Shown: in pieces, positions 15,949 to 23,287 of the stretch
Numbering within the stretch: position 1 is the stretch's first letter
How the letters are laid out: every line of letters starts with the position of its first letter
From: Actinomycetes bacterium
GTDB taxonomy: Bacteria; Actinomycetota; Actinomycetes; Propionibacteriales; Propionibacteriaceae
DNA length: 46,043 nucleotides
NCBI GenBank assembly: GCA_023392635.1
Contig: JAEVYS010000050.1
Span: 1-46,043 of the forward strand
Reading direction: 5' to 3'
Made by a program: the position numbers and the translations under genes
Notes under the pieces: generated by a model
The model's input: the letters and a program-made list of their open reading frames with translations, nothing else
Databases searched by the model: none
What the model was told of the DNA's origin: nothing

Positions 15949-17754
15949 ATGAGCCTTCCCATCGAGCACTACGCACTGATCAGCGACTGCCGCACCGGCG
16001 CTCTCGTGGGCGCCGACGGCAGCATCGACTGGCTCTGCCTGCCTCGCTACGACTCCCCGTCGATGTTCGGGGCGCTGCTGGGCGAGGAGTCCCACGGCCG
16101 CTGGCTGGTCGCCCCTGCCGACGTCTCGGCCACGTCCACCCGCAGCTACCGGGAGCGGACGTTCGTGCTGGCGACCCGCTGGCGGACCCGAACCGGCGAG
16201 CTGGAGGTCCTCGACCTGATGCCGCAGGGGGACCGCCGTGCCGACATCGTCCGTCGCGTCCGCTGCCTGCGGGGGACGGTGGAGGTGCGTGAGGAGCTGA
16301 GCGTCCGCTTCGCCTACGCCGCGACGGTGCCCTGGGTGCGGCAGGTGGAGGCCGAGGGCCGGCCCGCCCTGGTGGCGGTGGCCGGGCCGGACGCCGTGGT
16401 GCGCCGTGGTCCGCGCCTGACCGCGTCGGGTCAGCGGCACGAGGGACGGTTCACGCTCACCCAGGGCGATGTCGTCGACCTCACCCTGACCTGGTTCGAG
16501 TCGCACCTGCCGGTGCCGGGCCCGGTGGATGTGGACGCGGCGTTCGAGAGCACGGTCTCGTGGTGGCGGCGCTGGTCCTCCACCTGCAGTCACGACGGGC
16601 CCTACCACGATGAGGTGATGCGTTCCCTTCTGGTGCTGCGGGCGCTCACCCACGACGCCACGGGCGGCATCGTCGCCGCTGCCACCACCAGCCTTCCCGA
16701 GCAGTTCGGTGGACAGCGCAACTGGGACTACCGCTACGTGTGGCTGCGGGACGCGTCCCTGTGCCTGAGCGCGTTCCTCGCCCACTCGTTCGTGAGCGAG
16801 GCCCACCGCTGGCGCGACTGGCTGTTGCGGGCGATCGCCGGGGACCCCGCCGACGTCCAGATCATGTACGGGCTCGCGGGCGAGCGCTACCTGCCCGAGC
16901 GTGAACTGGACTCGCTTCCCGGCTACGAGGGCGCCGCGCCGGTGCGGGTGGGGAACGCCGCCGTGAGCCAGTTCCAGGCCGACGTGATCGGCGAGGTCAT
17001 GGTGGCGCTGAGCGAGGCCAGGGCGGCCGGCATCGAGGAGGACGCGTTCTCCTGGCCGCTGCAGCGGGCCTTGATCCGGTTCGTGGAGGAGACCTGGGAC
17101 CGCCCGGACCAGGGCATTTGGGAGATCCGCGGGCCGCAGCGGGTGTTCACGCACTCCCGGGTGATGACGTGGGCCGCGCTGGACCGGGCGATCACGGCGG
17201 TGCGACAGTACGGGCTGGATGGGCCGGTGGAGCGCTGGGAGTCGCTGCGCGACCGGCTCCGCGCCGAGATCGAGGAGAAGGGTTTCGACGCAGGACGGAA
17301 CACCTTCGTCCAGTCGTACGGGTCGACCGCGGTGGACGCGTCCCTGCTGCGACTGCCGCAGGTCGGCTTCTGCGCCCCGGACGACCCGCGGATGCTGGGC
17401 ACCGTGGCCGCTGTCGAGCAGGACCTCCTGCACAAGGGACTCGTGATGCGCTACCGGTTCGACGACGACAAGATCGACGACTTCCCGCCGGGCGAGCACC
17501 CGTTCCTGGCGTGCTCGTTCTGGTTGGCGGAGCAGTACGCCCGCTCCGGGCGGCTGCACGACGCCCGCACGCTGATGGACCGGCTGGTGGGGCTGGCCAA
17601 CGACGTCGGCCTGCTGGCCGAGGAGTACGACGTCGACTCCGGCCACCACGCCGGGAACACGCCGCAGGCCCTGTCCCACCTCGCCCTGGTTCAGGCGGCC
17701 GACTGGATCGCAAGGGCCTCGGGCGAGCAGGAGCCCCGACCCACCCGCGAGTAG
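15949..17754 (+). CDS. Glycoside hydrolase family 15 protein (glucoamylase/trehalase-like)
   Basis: This 601-residue cytoplasmic protein has the bacterial GH15 layout. An N-terminal beta domain begins with LPIEHYALISDCRTGALVGA and GSIDWLCLPRYDSPSMF. A catalytic (alpha/alpha)6 barrel follows, with NWDYRYVWLRDASL near residue 260, and the catalytic Glu lies in LLAEEYDVDSG near the end. Actinobacterial members of this group include trehalases and alpha-glucosidases that release glucose. Its neighbour zwf would process that sugar after phosphorylation. The ATG was preferred by homology over a long non-homologous upstream extension that is antisense to zwf. Trehalase versus glucoamylase activity is not resolved. 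Confidence 0.92.
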   Translation: MSLPIEHYALISDCRTGALVGADGSIDWLCLPRYDSPSMFGALLGEESHGRWLVAPADVSATSTRSYRERTFVLATRWRTRTGELEVLDLMPQGDRRADIVRRVRCLRGTVEVREELSVRFAYAATVPWVRQVEAEGRPALVAVAGPDAVVRRGPRLTASGQRHEGRFTLTQGDVVDLTLTWFESHLPVPGPVDVDAAFESTVSWWRRWSSTCSHDGPYHDEVMRSLLVLRALTHDATGGIVAAATTSLPEQFGGQRNWDYRYVWLRDASLCLSAFLAHSFVSEAHRWRDWLLRAIAGDPADVQIMYGLAGERYLPERELDSLPGYEGAAPVRVGNAAVSQFQADVIGEVMVALSEARAAGIEEDAFSWPLQRALIRFVEETWDRPDQGIWEIRGPQRVFTHSRVMTWAALDRAITAVRQYGLDGPVERWESLRDRLRAEIEEKGFDAGRNTFVQSYGSTAVDASLLRLPQVGFCAPDDPRMLGTVAAVEQDLLHKGLVMRYRFDDDKIDDFPPGEHPFLACSFWLAEQYARSGRLHDARTLMDRLVGLANDVGLLAEEYDVDSGHHAGNTPQALSHLALVQAADWIARASGEQEPRPTRE

Positions 17755-17791
17755 CCCGGAGGACCTTCGGTTCGCCCCGGCGCCACCCGGA

Positions 17792-18193
17792 TCAGCCGGT
17801 GAGCTGCTCCAGCAGGGCGAGGTTGTCGGCTGTGCCCCACACCTCGACGATGCGGCCGTCCACCACGTGGTAGAGCGCGAACTCGTGGATGTCGACGCGC
17901 TGCCCGGTCGGCGGAACCCCGAAGATCTCGCCGCGGTGGGTGCCGGTGTCGCGGAAGTGCCCGCTGATCCAGTCGCCGTCGATCACCAGGTGGAGGATCT
18001 CCCAGCGGTAGTCGGGAAAAGCCTGCACCCACGTGCGCAGGCTTTCCGAGTAGTGGCTCACGCCGCGCGGCTCGCCGTCCACGACGACGTCCTCGGCGAC
18101 GAACTTCCCGAGCTGGTCGAAGTCGTGGGCGTTGCAGGCGGCGTTGTACTGCCGGTAGAACGCCTCGAGGGCGTGGCGTCCGGACTCGTCCAT
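17792..18193 (-). CDS. SnoaL-like / NTF2-fold protein
   Basis: This 133-residue protein has the cone-shaped NTF2 fold seen in SnoaL-like polyketide cyclases and ketosteroid isomerase relatives. Motifs include LEAFYRQYNAACNAHDFDQL, VQAFPDYRWEILHLVIDGD, ISGHFRDTGTHRGEIFGVPP and HVVDGRIVEVWGTADNLALL. Many such proteins have no known activity. The start is the ATG matching family length. CACACT lies 7 nt upstream, a weak leaderless-type -10. The long frame upstream is antisense and non-homologous. Confidence 0.82.
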   Translation of the reverse strand: MDESGRHALEAFYRQYNAACNAHDFDQLGKFVAEDVVVDGEPRGVSHYSESLRTWVQAFPDYRWEILHLVIDGDWISGHFRDTGTHRGEIFGVPPTGQRVDIHEFALYHVVDGRIVEVWGTADNLALLEQLTG

Positions 18194-18244
18194 GCGTTCC
18201 AGTGTGGCATCGGACGCGGTCGGGCGGCAGGCACCCCGGCGGGC

Positions 18245-18250
18245 TACAGT
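18245..18250 (+). promoter_or_regulatory. -10 hexamer in front of the truncated kinase gene
   Basis: TACAGT is followed by 6 nt (GCGGCG) and the ATG of the kinase remnant. The promoter appears intact although the gene behind it is broken. Confidence 0.55.
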
Positions 18251-18256
18251 GCGGCG

Positions 18257-18423
18257 ATGGCCACGCTCGTCGTCGTTTCCGGGTTGCCGGGCATCGGGAA
18301 GACCACGCTGTCGCGGGAGCTGGCGAAGCGGCTCCGCGCCGCCCACCTGCGCGTCGATGTGGTCGAGACACCCCTCCTGCGCGCCGGGATCGAGGTGGGG
18401 CCGCTGGGCTACGAGGTCGCGAC
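18257..18423 (+). pseudogene. 5' remnant of an AAA-type predicted kinase (P-loop)
   Basis: About 55 codons encode the start of a small P-loop kinase. A hydrophobic strand leads into the Walker A motif GLPGIGKTTLSRELAKRL, then VDVVETPLLRAGIEVGPLGY. Family members normally run for 160-180 residues with Walker B and a lid domain. Here homology ends at about 18420, exactly where the convergent PQ-loop gene has its stop codon. The frame stays open to 18736, but only antisense to that gene. The remainder of the kinase is not elsewhere in the window, so this is most likely a deletion or rearrangement scar. Confidence 0.7.
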
Positions 18424-19074
18424 CTACTCGAACTCCGCGACGGCCACCGGCACGGGCTCCGCCGCGCCGATCCCGCGCGCGAAGTACGCGCGGAGGCCGA
18501 GGCGGCGCAGCACGTACCAGACCATGTTGAAGGCCGCGACGACCCAGGTGGCCCCGACCGCGATGACCGTTCCGGAGTCGTCGACCATCACCGCCCACAC
18601 CAGCCACAGCGAGAGGTTGAGGAAGCCCAGGACGAGGGAGAGCGGCGACACGCCGCGCACGTGGTCGGCCCGGACGAGCTCGACGGTCTGGGCGGCGGTG
18701 ATCGCGATGCCGGGCAGGATGGCGACGAGTCCGTAGGCGCCGGAGCCGCCGAGGACGCCGACCGCGATCATGGATGCCGCCACGGCGACGCTGGGCAGGA
18801 CCGTCCGCACCAGGCTGCGACCGAGTTCGCGCGTCATGAGCACCAGGATCGGAATCGTGGTGAACAGCGAGAGTGCGCTGCTGAGTGTCTGGGGCAACTG
18901 GTCGATGCTGAGCCCGTGCCACGTCCACGCGAGGTTGAGCACGAGCGCGGTCTGCCAGCCCACGAGGGAAAGGCCCTCCACGTTGCGCGTCCTCACCAGC
19001 CTCACCAGCTGCGGGACCGCCAACACGGTCTGGAGCAGGGTCGCCGTCCAGCCGAGCACGTCGGCGAGCGCCAT
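18424..19074 (-). CDS. PQ-loop / SWEET-type membrane transporter
   Basis: This 216-residue protein has about seven predicted membrane helices in two triple-helix bundles. The first carries a PQ motif (TLLQTVLAVPQLVRLVRTRN, then VEGLSLVGWQTALVLNLAW). The second carries a degenerate copy (GIAITAAQTVELVRADHVRG, then VSPLSLVLGFLNLSLWLVW). SWEET and PQ-loop proteins move sugars or other small solutes down their gradient. The ATG at 19074 is supported by GGAGGACAG upstream, and a GTG two codons earlier is possible. It lies downstream of the mannosyltransferase gene on the same strand. Confidence 0.82.
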   Translation of the reverse strand: MALADVLGWTATLLQTVLAVPQLVRLVRTRNVEGLSLVGWQTALVLNLAWTWHGLSIDQLPQTLSSALSLFTTIPILVLMTRELGRSLVRTVLPSVAVAASMIAVGVLGGSGAYGLVAILPGIAITAAQTVELVRADHVRGVSPLSLVLGFLNLSLWLVWAVMVDDSGTVIAVGATWVVAAFNMVWYVLRRLGLRAYFARGIGAAEPVPVAVAEFE

Positions 19075-19160
19075 GGCCACCTGTCCTCCGTCCCATCTTG
19101 GGAGCGCTCTCACGTGCCACCACCCGATGGTCGGTCGGCGTGTGTGCGTTGCGAGGAAGC

Positions 19161-20702
19161 TTACGCCTGCGGGGCGGCCGCCGGGGACCGCATCTCGCCC
19201 GTTCGGCCCCCTCGGGAAGCGATCAGCCGTCGGACGGCGTGAACCGCGGCACCGATGAGGCCGAGGACCACGCACGCCGCCACCGGCCAGGTGATGCCGT
19301 ACAGGGGGCTCTCGGAGAAGATCTGTTCGTACGACTTCTGGCCGAGTGCGCCGAGATCGCCCCACAGTGCGACGAACCGTGATCCTGCGGTCAGCACGAC
19401 CACCTGGCACAGCGCGACGGCGGTCGGCCGCATCGCCAGGACGGCGATCGGGAGGGCGGTGTACCAGGGCCAGTACAGGGGGCTGATGGCCAGTGCGGCG
19501 ACGGCCACGACGGCGCAGCCCGCCAGCCAGCTCGAGGGACGGCCTCCCCAGCTGGCGGCAACGGCCACCACCAGGAGCGCGCCCACCATCGCCAGCGATG
19601 GGAGGATGCTCGGCTCCAGCGCCAACGGGTCGAACAGCACCTGTGCCAGCCAGCCGGCCGGCGATGGCGACGGGTTCGGCGTGGCGCTCGCGCGAAGGCC
19701 GTCGAAGGTGTCCAGCCCGGCCCACCACGGGGCCCACAGCCACCAGGTCCCTGCGACCGCAGCGACCACCCCCACGGTCACTTCGACCAGGACGCGACGC
19801 TTGCTCCGCGCCTGCCGGAAGAGCCACACCAGCACCGGGACGGCGAAGGCCGCTGGCAGCCACTTCACCAGCGTGCCGCCGGCGATCGCGAGAACGGCGA
19901 CCAGCGCCCAGCCCTGGAGTGCGGCCAGCAGGGCCAGGGCGACGAAGAAGATCGCGACCGCGTCGTTGTGGCCCTCAGCGCCGAACTCGATGACGACCAC
20001 CGGGTTGAGGAGCCAGGCGGACGCGGCGAGCGGCCCCGCGCCGGGCCGCACCCTGGCAGCGATGGCCCAGGCGAGCAGTCCGGTGCCGATGGTGGCGACG
20101 ACCACCACGGCCTTCAGCAGCAGGGCCGCGCGAGGGACGTCGTTCGCGGCGAAGGCAACGAGCAGGCGCTCCGCGTGGGTCCACAACGGGCCGTACGGGG
20201 TCTGCGGATGCACCGCTGTCCAGCCCTGGGCGAACAGGGACGGGCCGAGCGGGCTGTCCGCCACGCTGGCGGCGGCCATTGTGTAGGGGTTGGAGCCCGG
20301 GGTGGCCGCGAGGTAGCCGTGGGCCACGTAGGAGTACAGGTCGATGGACAGGGTCGGCGAAGTGGGCAGCAGGGCCAGCTGGCCGAGGACGCCGGCGATC
20401 ACCGCGATCCGCCCGACCGCCCGTCCGCGGGTCCAGCGCACCAGCAGCAACACCACCACGTAGGCGAGCAGGACGGCGGCGGCCAGAGGAAGGTACTGCG
20501 ACTGCGCGGAGAGGAGCGCCACCACGTCCGTGACGGGGCGGGGGAACACGTGCGGATCGGCGGCGGGCACACCGTTGAGGAACACGCCGCGCTGGAGGCC
20601 GATCAGCACCCAGTAGAGGACCGCGCTCGCAGCCAGCAGCACCACCACCGCGACGGCTGCGATCGTTCCGGTCCTGCGCGGCGTCGGAGAGGCGCTGCTC
20701 AT
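19161..20702 (-). CDS. GT-C type polyprenol-phosphate mannosyltransferase-like membrane protein (GT87/MptB-like)
   Basis: This 513-residue protein has about 12 membrane helices and features of GT-C glycosyltransferases that use polyprenyl-phosphate mannose. The first large outer loop contains SIDLYSYVAHGYLAATPGSN with the acidic catalytic residue, then PQTPYGPLWTHAERL and LNPVVVIEFGAEGHNDAVAI. This pattern resembles the actinobacterial alpha-1,6-mannosyltransferases (MptA/MptB) and DUF2029 proteins. It probably adds mannose to a lipoglycan or cell-wall polysaccharide outside the membrane. The internal ATG at 20702 was preferred because AAGGTGGAG lies just upstream and the helix follows at once. 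The acceptor is not known. Confidence 0.82.
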   Translation of the reverse strand: MSSASPTPRRTGTIAAVAVVVLLAASAVLYWVLIGLQRGVFLNGVPAADPHVFPRPVTDVVALLSAQSQYLPLAAAVLLAYVVVLLLVRWTRGRAVGRIAVIAGVLGQLALLPTSPTLSIDLYSYVAHGYLAATPGSNPYTMAAASVADSPLGPSLFAQGWTAVHPQTPYGPLWTHAERLLVAFAANDVPRAALLLKAVVVVATIGTGLLAWAIAARVRPGAGPLAASAWLLNPVVVIEFGAEGHNDAVAIFFVALALLAALQGWALVAVLAIAGGTLVKWLPAAFAVPVLVWLFRQARSKRRVLVEVTVGVVAAVAGTWWLWAPWWAGLDTFDGLRASATPNPSPSPAGWLAQVLFDPLALEPSILPSLAMVGALLVVAVAASWGGRPSSWLAGCAVVAVAALAISPLYWPWYTALPIAVLAMRPTAVALCQVVVLTAGSRFVALWGDLGALGQKSYEQIFSESPLYGITWPVAACVVLGLIGAAVHAVRRLIASRGGRTGEMRSPAAAPQA

Positions 20703-20831
20703 GGCTCCACCTTCTGGGGAGCGTCGTCGAGCCCGCCCGCCACGGGCCCGGTGCAGCTCACCCGGCACTCATCCTCGTGGCACGGGAGCACGCGCGGAAG
20801 AGGACGGTCGACGACCGGGGAAACCTCAGGG

Positions 20832-22208
20832 TCAGTGCTGCATGTCGACGAAGCGCGAGTAGTGGCCCTGGAACGCGACGGTCACCGTGCGGGTCTGGCC
20901 GTTGCGGTGCTTCGCGACGATCATGTCGGCCTCACCCGAGCGCTCGGAGGCGTTGTTGTACATGTCGTCGCGGTGCAGCAGGATCACCATGTCCGCGTCC
21001 TGCTCCAGCGAGCCGGACTCCCGCAGGTCGCTCAGCATCGGCTTCTTGTCGGTGCGCTGCTCAGGGCCACGGTTCAGCTGCGACAACGCCACCACGGGCA
21101 CCTCGAGTTCCTTGGCGAGCAGCTTCATCTGGCGGGAGAACTCCGAGACCTCCAGCTGGCGGCTTTCGACCCGCTTGCCCGAACTCATCAGCTGCATGTA
21201 GTCGACGATCACCAGCTTGAGGTCGTTGCGCTGCTTCAGCCGCCGTGCCTTCGCCCGGATCTCCATCATGGTGAGGTTGGGGGAGTCGTCGATGTAGAGG
21301 GGAGCCGACGACACGTCTGCCGTCTTCCGGGCGATCCGCGCCCAGTTCTCGTCGCTCATGTGGCCCTTGCGGATGTCGTGCAGCGGGACCTGCGCCTCGG
21401 CCGAGATCAGGCGCATCACGATCTCGGTCTTGGTCATCTCCAGGCTGAAGAACGCCGAGCACAGCCCGTGCTGGATCGACGCGGCCCGCGCGAAGTCGAG
21501 CCCCAGGGTGGACTTGCCGACACCGGGACGGGCGGCGACGATCACCATCTGCCCGGGGTGCAGCCCGTTGGTGAGCTCGTCGAGCTCGACGAACCCGGTG
21601 GGCACGCCGGCCATGATGCCGTGCGAGCTGAGTGCCTCGATCTCGTCCAGGGTCGACTCCATCAGGGCCGACAGGGGCTCGTAGTCCTCGCTGGCCCGGC
21701 CCTCGGCCACCTCGTAGATGGCCTGCTGGGCGGCGTCGACGATGCCGGCGACGTCGCCCTGGCCCGCGTACCCGAGCTGCGAGATCTTGATGGACGCCTC
21801 GACCAGGCGGCGCAGGATCGCCTTCTCGCGGACGATCTCCGCGTAGTAGGCCGCGTTCGATGCGATGGAGACCGTGGACAGCAGGTCGTGGAGGTAGATG
21901 TGGCCGCCCACCCGGCCGAGCTCGCCGCGCTTGACCAGCTCGTCGGCGACCGTGATGGCGTCGGCCGGCTCGCCGCGTCCGTACAGGTTGAGGATGGCGT
22001 CGAAGATGATCTCGTTGGCCGGCCGGTAGAAGTCACGACCCTTGACGATCTCGGCCACGTCGCCGATCGCGTCCTTGCTCATCAGCATCGCGCCCAGGAC
22101 GCTCTGCTCGGCAGCCACATCCTGAGGAGGGGTGCGGTCGGGCCCGTTGTAGTCCGCCCCGGGATACTCGGCACCGGTGCCGTAAGGCATCACCTCAGCG
22201 AGTGACAT
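20832..22208 (-). CDS. dnaB: Replicative DNA helicase DnaB
   Basis: DnaB unwinds DNA at the replication fork as a hexamer and recruits primase. The 458-residue protein has the N-terminal primase-interacting domain (residues 28-170, PPQDVAAEQSVLGAMLMSKD, GRDFYRPANEIIFDAI) and the RecA-like C-terminal domain. This carries Walker A VAARPGVGKSTLGLDFA at about 226-233, Walker B LKLVIVDYMQLM, and LSQLNRGPEQRTDKKP, LSDLRESGSLEQDADMV. The ATG at 22208 follows CTGGAGGG. Many actinobacterial DnaB genes contain an intein at the Walker A motif; none is present here. TAGTGT about 30 bp upstream is a possible -10. Confidence 0.97.
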   Translation of the reverse strand: MSLAEVMPYGTGAEYPGADYNGPDRTPPQDVAAEQSVLGAMLMSKDAIGDVAEIVKGRDFYRPANEIIFDAILNLYGRGEPADAITVADELVKRGELGRVGGHIYLHDLLSTVSIASNAAYYAEIVREKAILRRLVEASIKISQLGYAGQGDVAGIVDAAQQAIYEVAEGRASEDYEPLSALMESTLDEIEALSSHGIMAGVPTGFVELDELTNGLHPGQMVIVAARPGVGKSTLGLDFARAASIQHGLCSAFFSLEMTKTEIVMRLISAEAQVPLHDIRKGHMSDENWARIARKTADVSSAPLYIDDSPNLTMMEIRAKARRLKQRNDLKLVIVDYMQLMSSGKRVESRQLEVSEFSRQMKLLAKELEVPVVALSQLNRGPEQRTDKKPMLSDLRESGSLEQDADMVILLHRDDMYNNASERSGEADMIVAKHRNGQTRTVTVAFQGHYSRFVDMQH

Positions 22209-22663
22209 GGCTCCCTCCAGGCGCATCCGATTCGGCTGTGTCGAGCACACTAGGACGGCCCTCTGACAGTTGGTCGGTCGAACCCGACCCGCGCCAACCT
22301 AGACCCCATCCGACACCGCTCTCAACAGCTCGATACACAGGCCCTGTGGATGAATTGGGGACAACCTGCGCGGCACGCCGGTGGCCCTGTGTACGACGTG
22401 GTGTCGTAACTGTGGACCGGGCCGGATGAACGCGTTCATTTGCCATTTCACAAGCGCATACGAGTTCATACACGTGTGGACGCAGGATTTCCGGGTCGAA
22501 TTTGCCGGGCTGATCGGCCACTTGACAGCCCGCGCTGCGGCGGGTGTATGCGGGCGGGACGGCGCGAGTTATGCACACGGTGTCCACACCCGGCCGGCGG
22601 GTGTGGTATGCGCTCCCACCGGTTTGGATTCGATACCCATGGGGGGTATCCTGACAAGGAGCG
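22209..22663. other. 455-bp non-coding region between dnaB and csoR with DnaA-box-like motifs and dyads
   Basis: No credible gene was found here. The region is less GC-rich than its surroundings. On the minus strand, matches to the DnaA box core TCCACA or close relatives lie at 22345-22353 (TCATCCACA), 22356-22364 (TTGTCCCCA), 22411-22419 (CGGTCCACA) and 22475-22483 (GCGTCCACA). On the plus strand they lie at 22569-22577 (TTATGCACA, a full match to TTATNCACA) and 22580-22588 (GTGTCCACA). Other structures are a perfect 14-bp palindrome ATGAACGCGTTCAT at 22426-22439, TACGAC-N5-GTCGTA at 22392-22408, and a perfect 9-bp stem with 5-nt loop at 22584-22606. A plus-strand promoter candidate is TTGACA-N17-TGTATG at 22522-22550. 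Confidence 0.55.
22624..22652 (+). promoter_or_regulatory. csoR promoter with embedded CsoR operator
   Basis: TTGGAT at 22624-22629 and TATCCT at 22647-22652 are separated by 17 bp. Between them and over the -10 lies the dyad GATACCCATGGGGGGTATC (22632-22650), with 7-bp perfect arms. G-tract dyads flanked by ATAC/GTAT are the typical CsoR target. Binding would cover the promoter, and copper binding to CsoR would release it. Confidence 0.78.
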
Positions 22664-22675
22664 ATGGGAGAGCCG

Positions 22676-22999
22676 ATGGAACAGTTGTCACACGAGTCCT
22701 CCTGTTCCCACGAATCCGGGCACGGGTACCTCGACCACAAGGGCGAGTACCTGCGCCGTCTGAAGCGGATCGAGGGCCAGGCGCGGGGGCTGCAGCGGAT
22801 GGTCGACGAGGAGCAGTACTGCATCGACGTGCTCACCCAGGTGTCCGCGATGACCAAGGCCCTGGAGGCACTCGCGCTCGCCATGCTCGACGAACACCTG
22901 GCCCACTGCGTCGTTCGCGCGGCCCGCGCCGGCGGCGAGGAGGCCGACACCAAGCTCCGGGAGGCCTCTGAGGCCATCGCCCGGCTCGTCCGTTCCTGA
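22676..22999 (+). CDS. csoR: CsoR-type copper-sensing transcriptional repressor
   Basis: This 107-residue all-helical protein belongs to the CsoR/RcnR family. RRLKRIEGQARGLQRMVDEE carries the DNA-contacting residues. The Cu(I) ligands are the Cys in QYCIDVLTQ and the His and Cys in DEHLAHCVV, which matches the Cys-His-Cys set of copper sensors. The N-terminal tail has extra Ser, His and Cys residues. ATG 22676 was chosen because GGAG lies 5 nt upstream. ATG 22664 is in frame, but its AAGGAG is only 2 nt away. It heads the csoR-copZ-copA unit and should repress it until copper rises. Confidence 0.92.
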   Translation: MEQLSHESSCSHESGHGYLDHKGEYLRRLKRIEGQARGLQRMVDEEQYCIDVLTQVSAMTKALEALALAMLDEHLAHCVVRAARAGGEEADTKLREASEAIARLVRS

Positions 23000-23016
23000 G
23001 CCGTGCGCGGCTCTTT
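22998..23016 (+). terminator. Small hairpin with short T-run between csoR and copZ
   Basis: GAGCCG-TGCG-CGGCTC forms a 6-bp stem with 4-nt loop that includes the csoR stop codon and is followed by TTT. It is too weak for full termination but could reduce read-through or protect mRNA ends. Confidence 0.35.
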
Positions 23017-23031
23017 CCCCGAAAGGCAGAA

Positions 23032-23238
23032 ATGATCACCAGCTACACCGTCACGGGCATGACCTGCAACCACTGCGTGCACGCCGTCACCGAGGAGGTC
23101 TCGGCCGTTCCCGGCGTCACCGGCGTCGAGGTCTCGCTCGAGACCGGCAGGCTCGACGTCAGCTCCGAGGCCCCGGTCGACTTCGACCGCATCGTCGAAG
23201 CCGTGTACGAGGCCGGCGAGCAGTACAGCGTCGCCTGA
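23032..23238 (+). CDS. copZ: Copper chaperone CopZ (HMA domain)
   Basis: This 68-residue protein is a single heavy-metal-associated domain with the Cu(I)-binding motif GMTCNHC at residues 9-15 and the ferredoxin-like beta-alpha-beta-beta-alpha-beta fold (CVHAVTEEVSAVPGVTGVEV, then FDRIVEAVYEAGE). It should bind cytosolic Cu(I) and hand it to the ATPase CopA encoded 49 bp downstream. GAAAGGCAG precedes the ATG. The length is normal for the family. Confidence 0.93.
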   Translation: MITSYTVTGMTCNHCVHAVTEEVSAVPGVTGVEVSLETGRLDVSSEAPVDFDRIVEAVYEAGEQYSVA

Positions 23239-23287
23239 TCCCGGCGTTCTCGCAGCACGCAGCCCGTCCACCGAAGGGACACCACGC

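Noticed and set aside
20832..22208. Intein in dnaB
   Set aside because: The Walker A region is continuous (ARPGVGKSTLGLDF) and the protein has normal length, so no intein is present.
22209..22663. Classical oriC
   Set aside because: The dnaA, dnaN and rpmH genes are not in the window. The DnaA-box-like cluster is kept only as a hypothesis.
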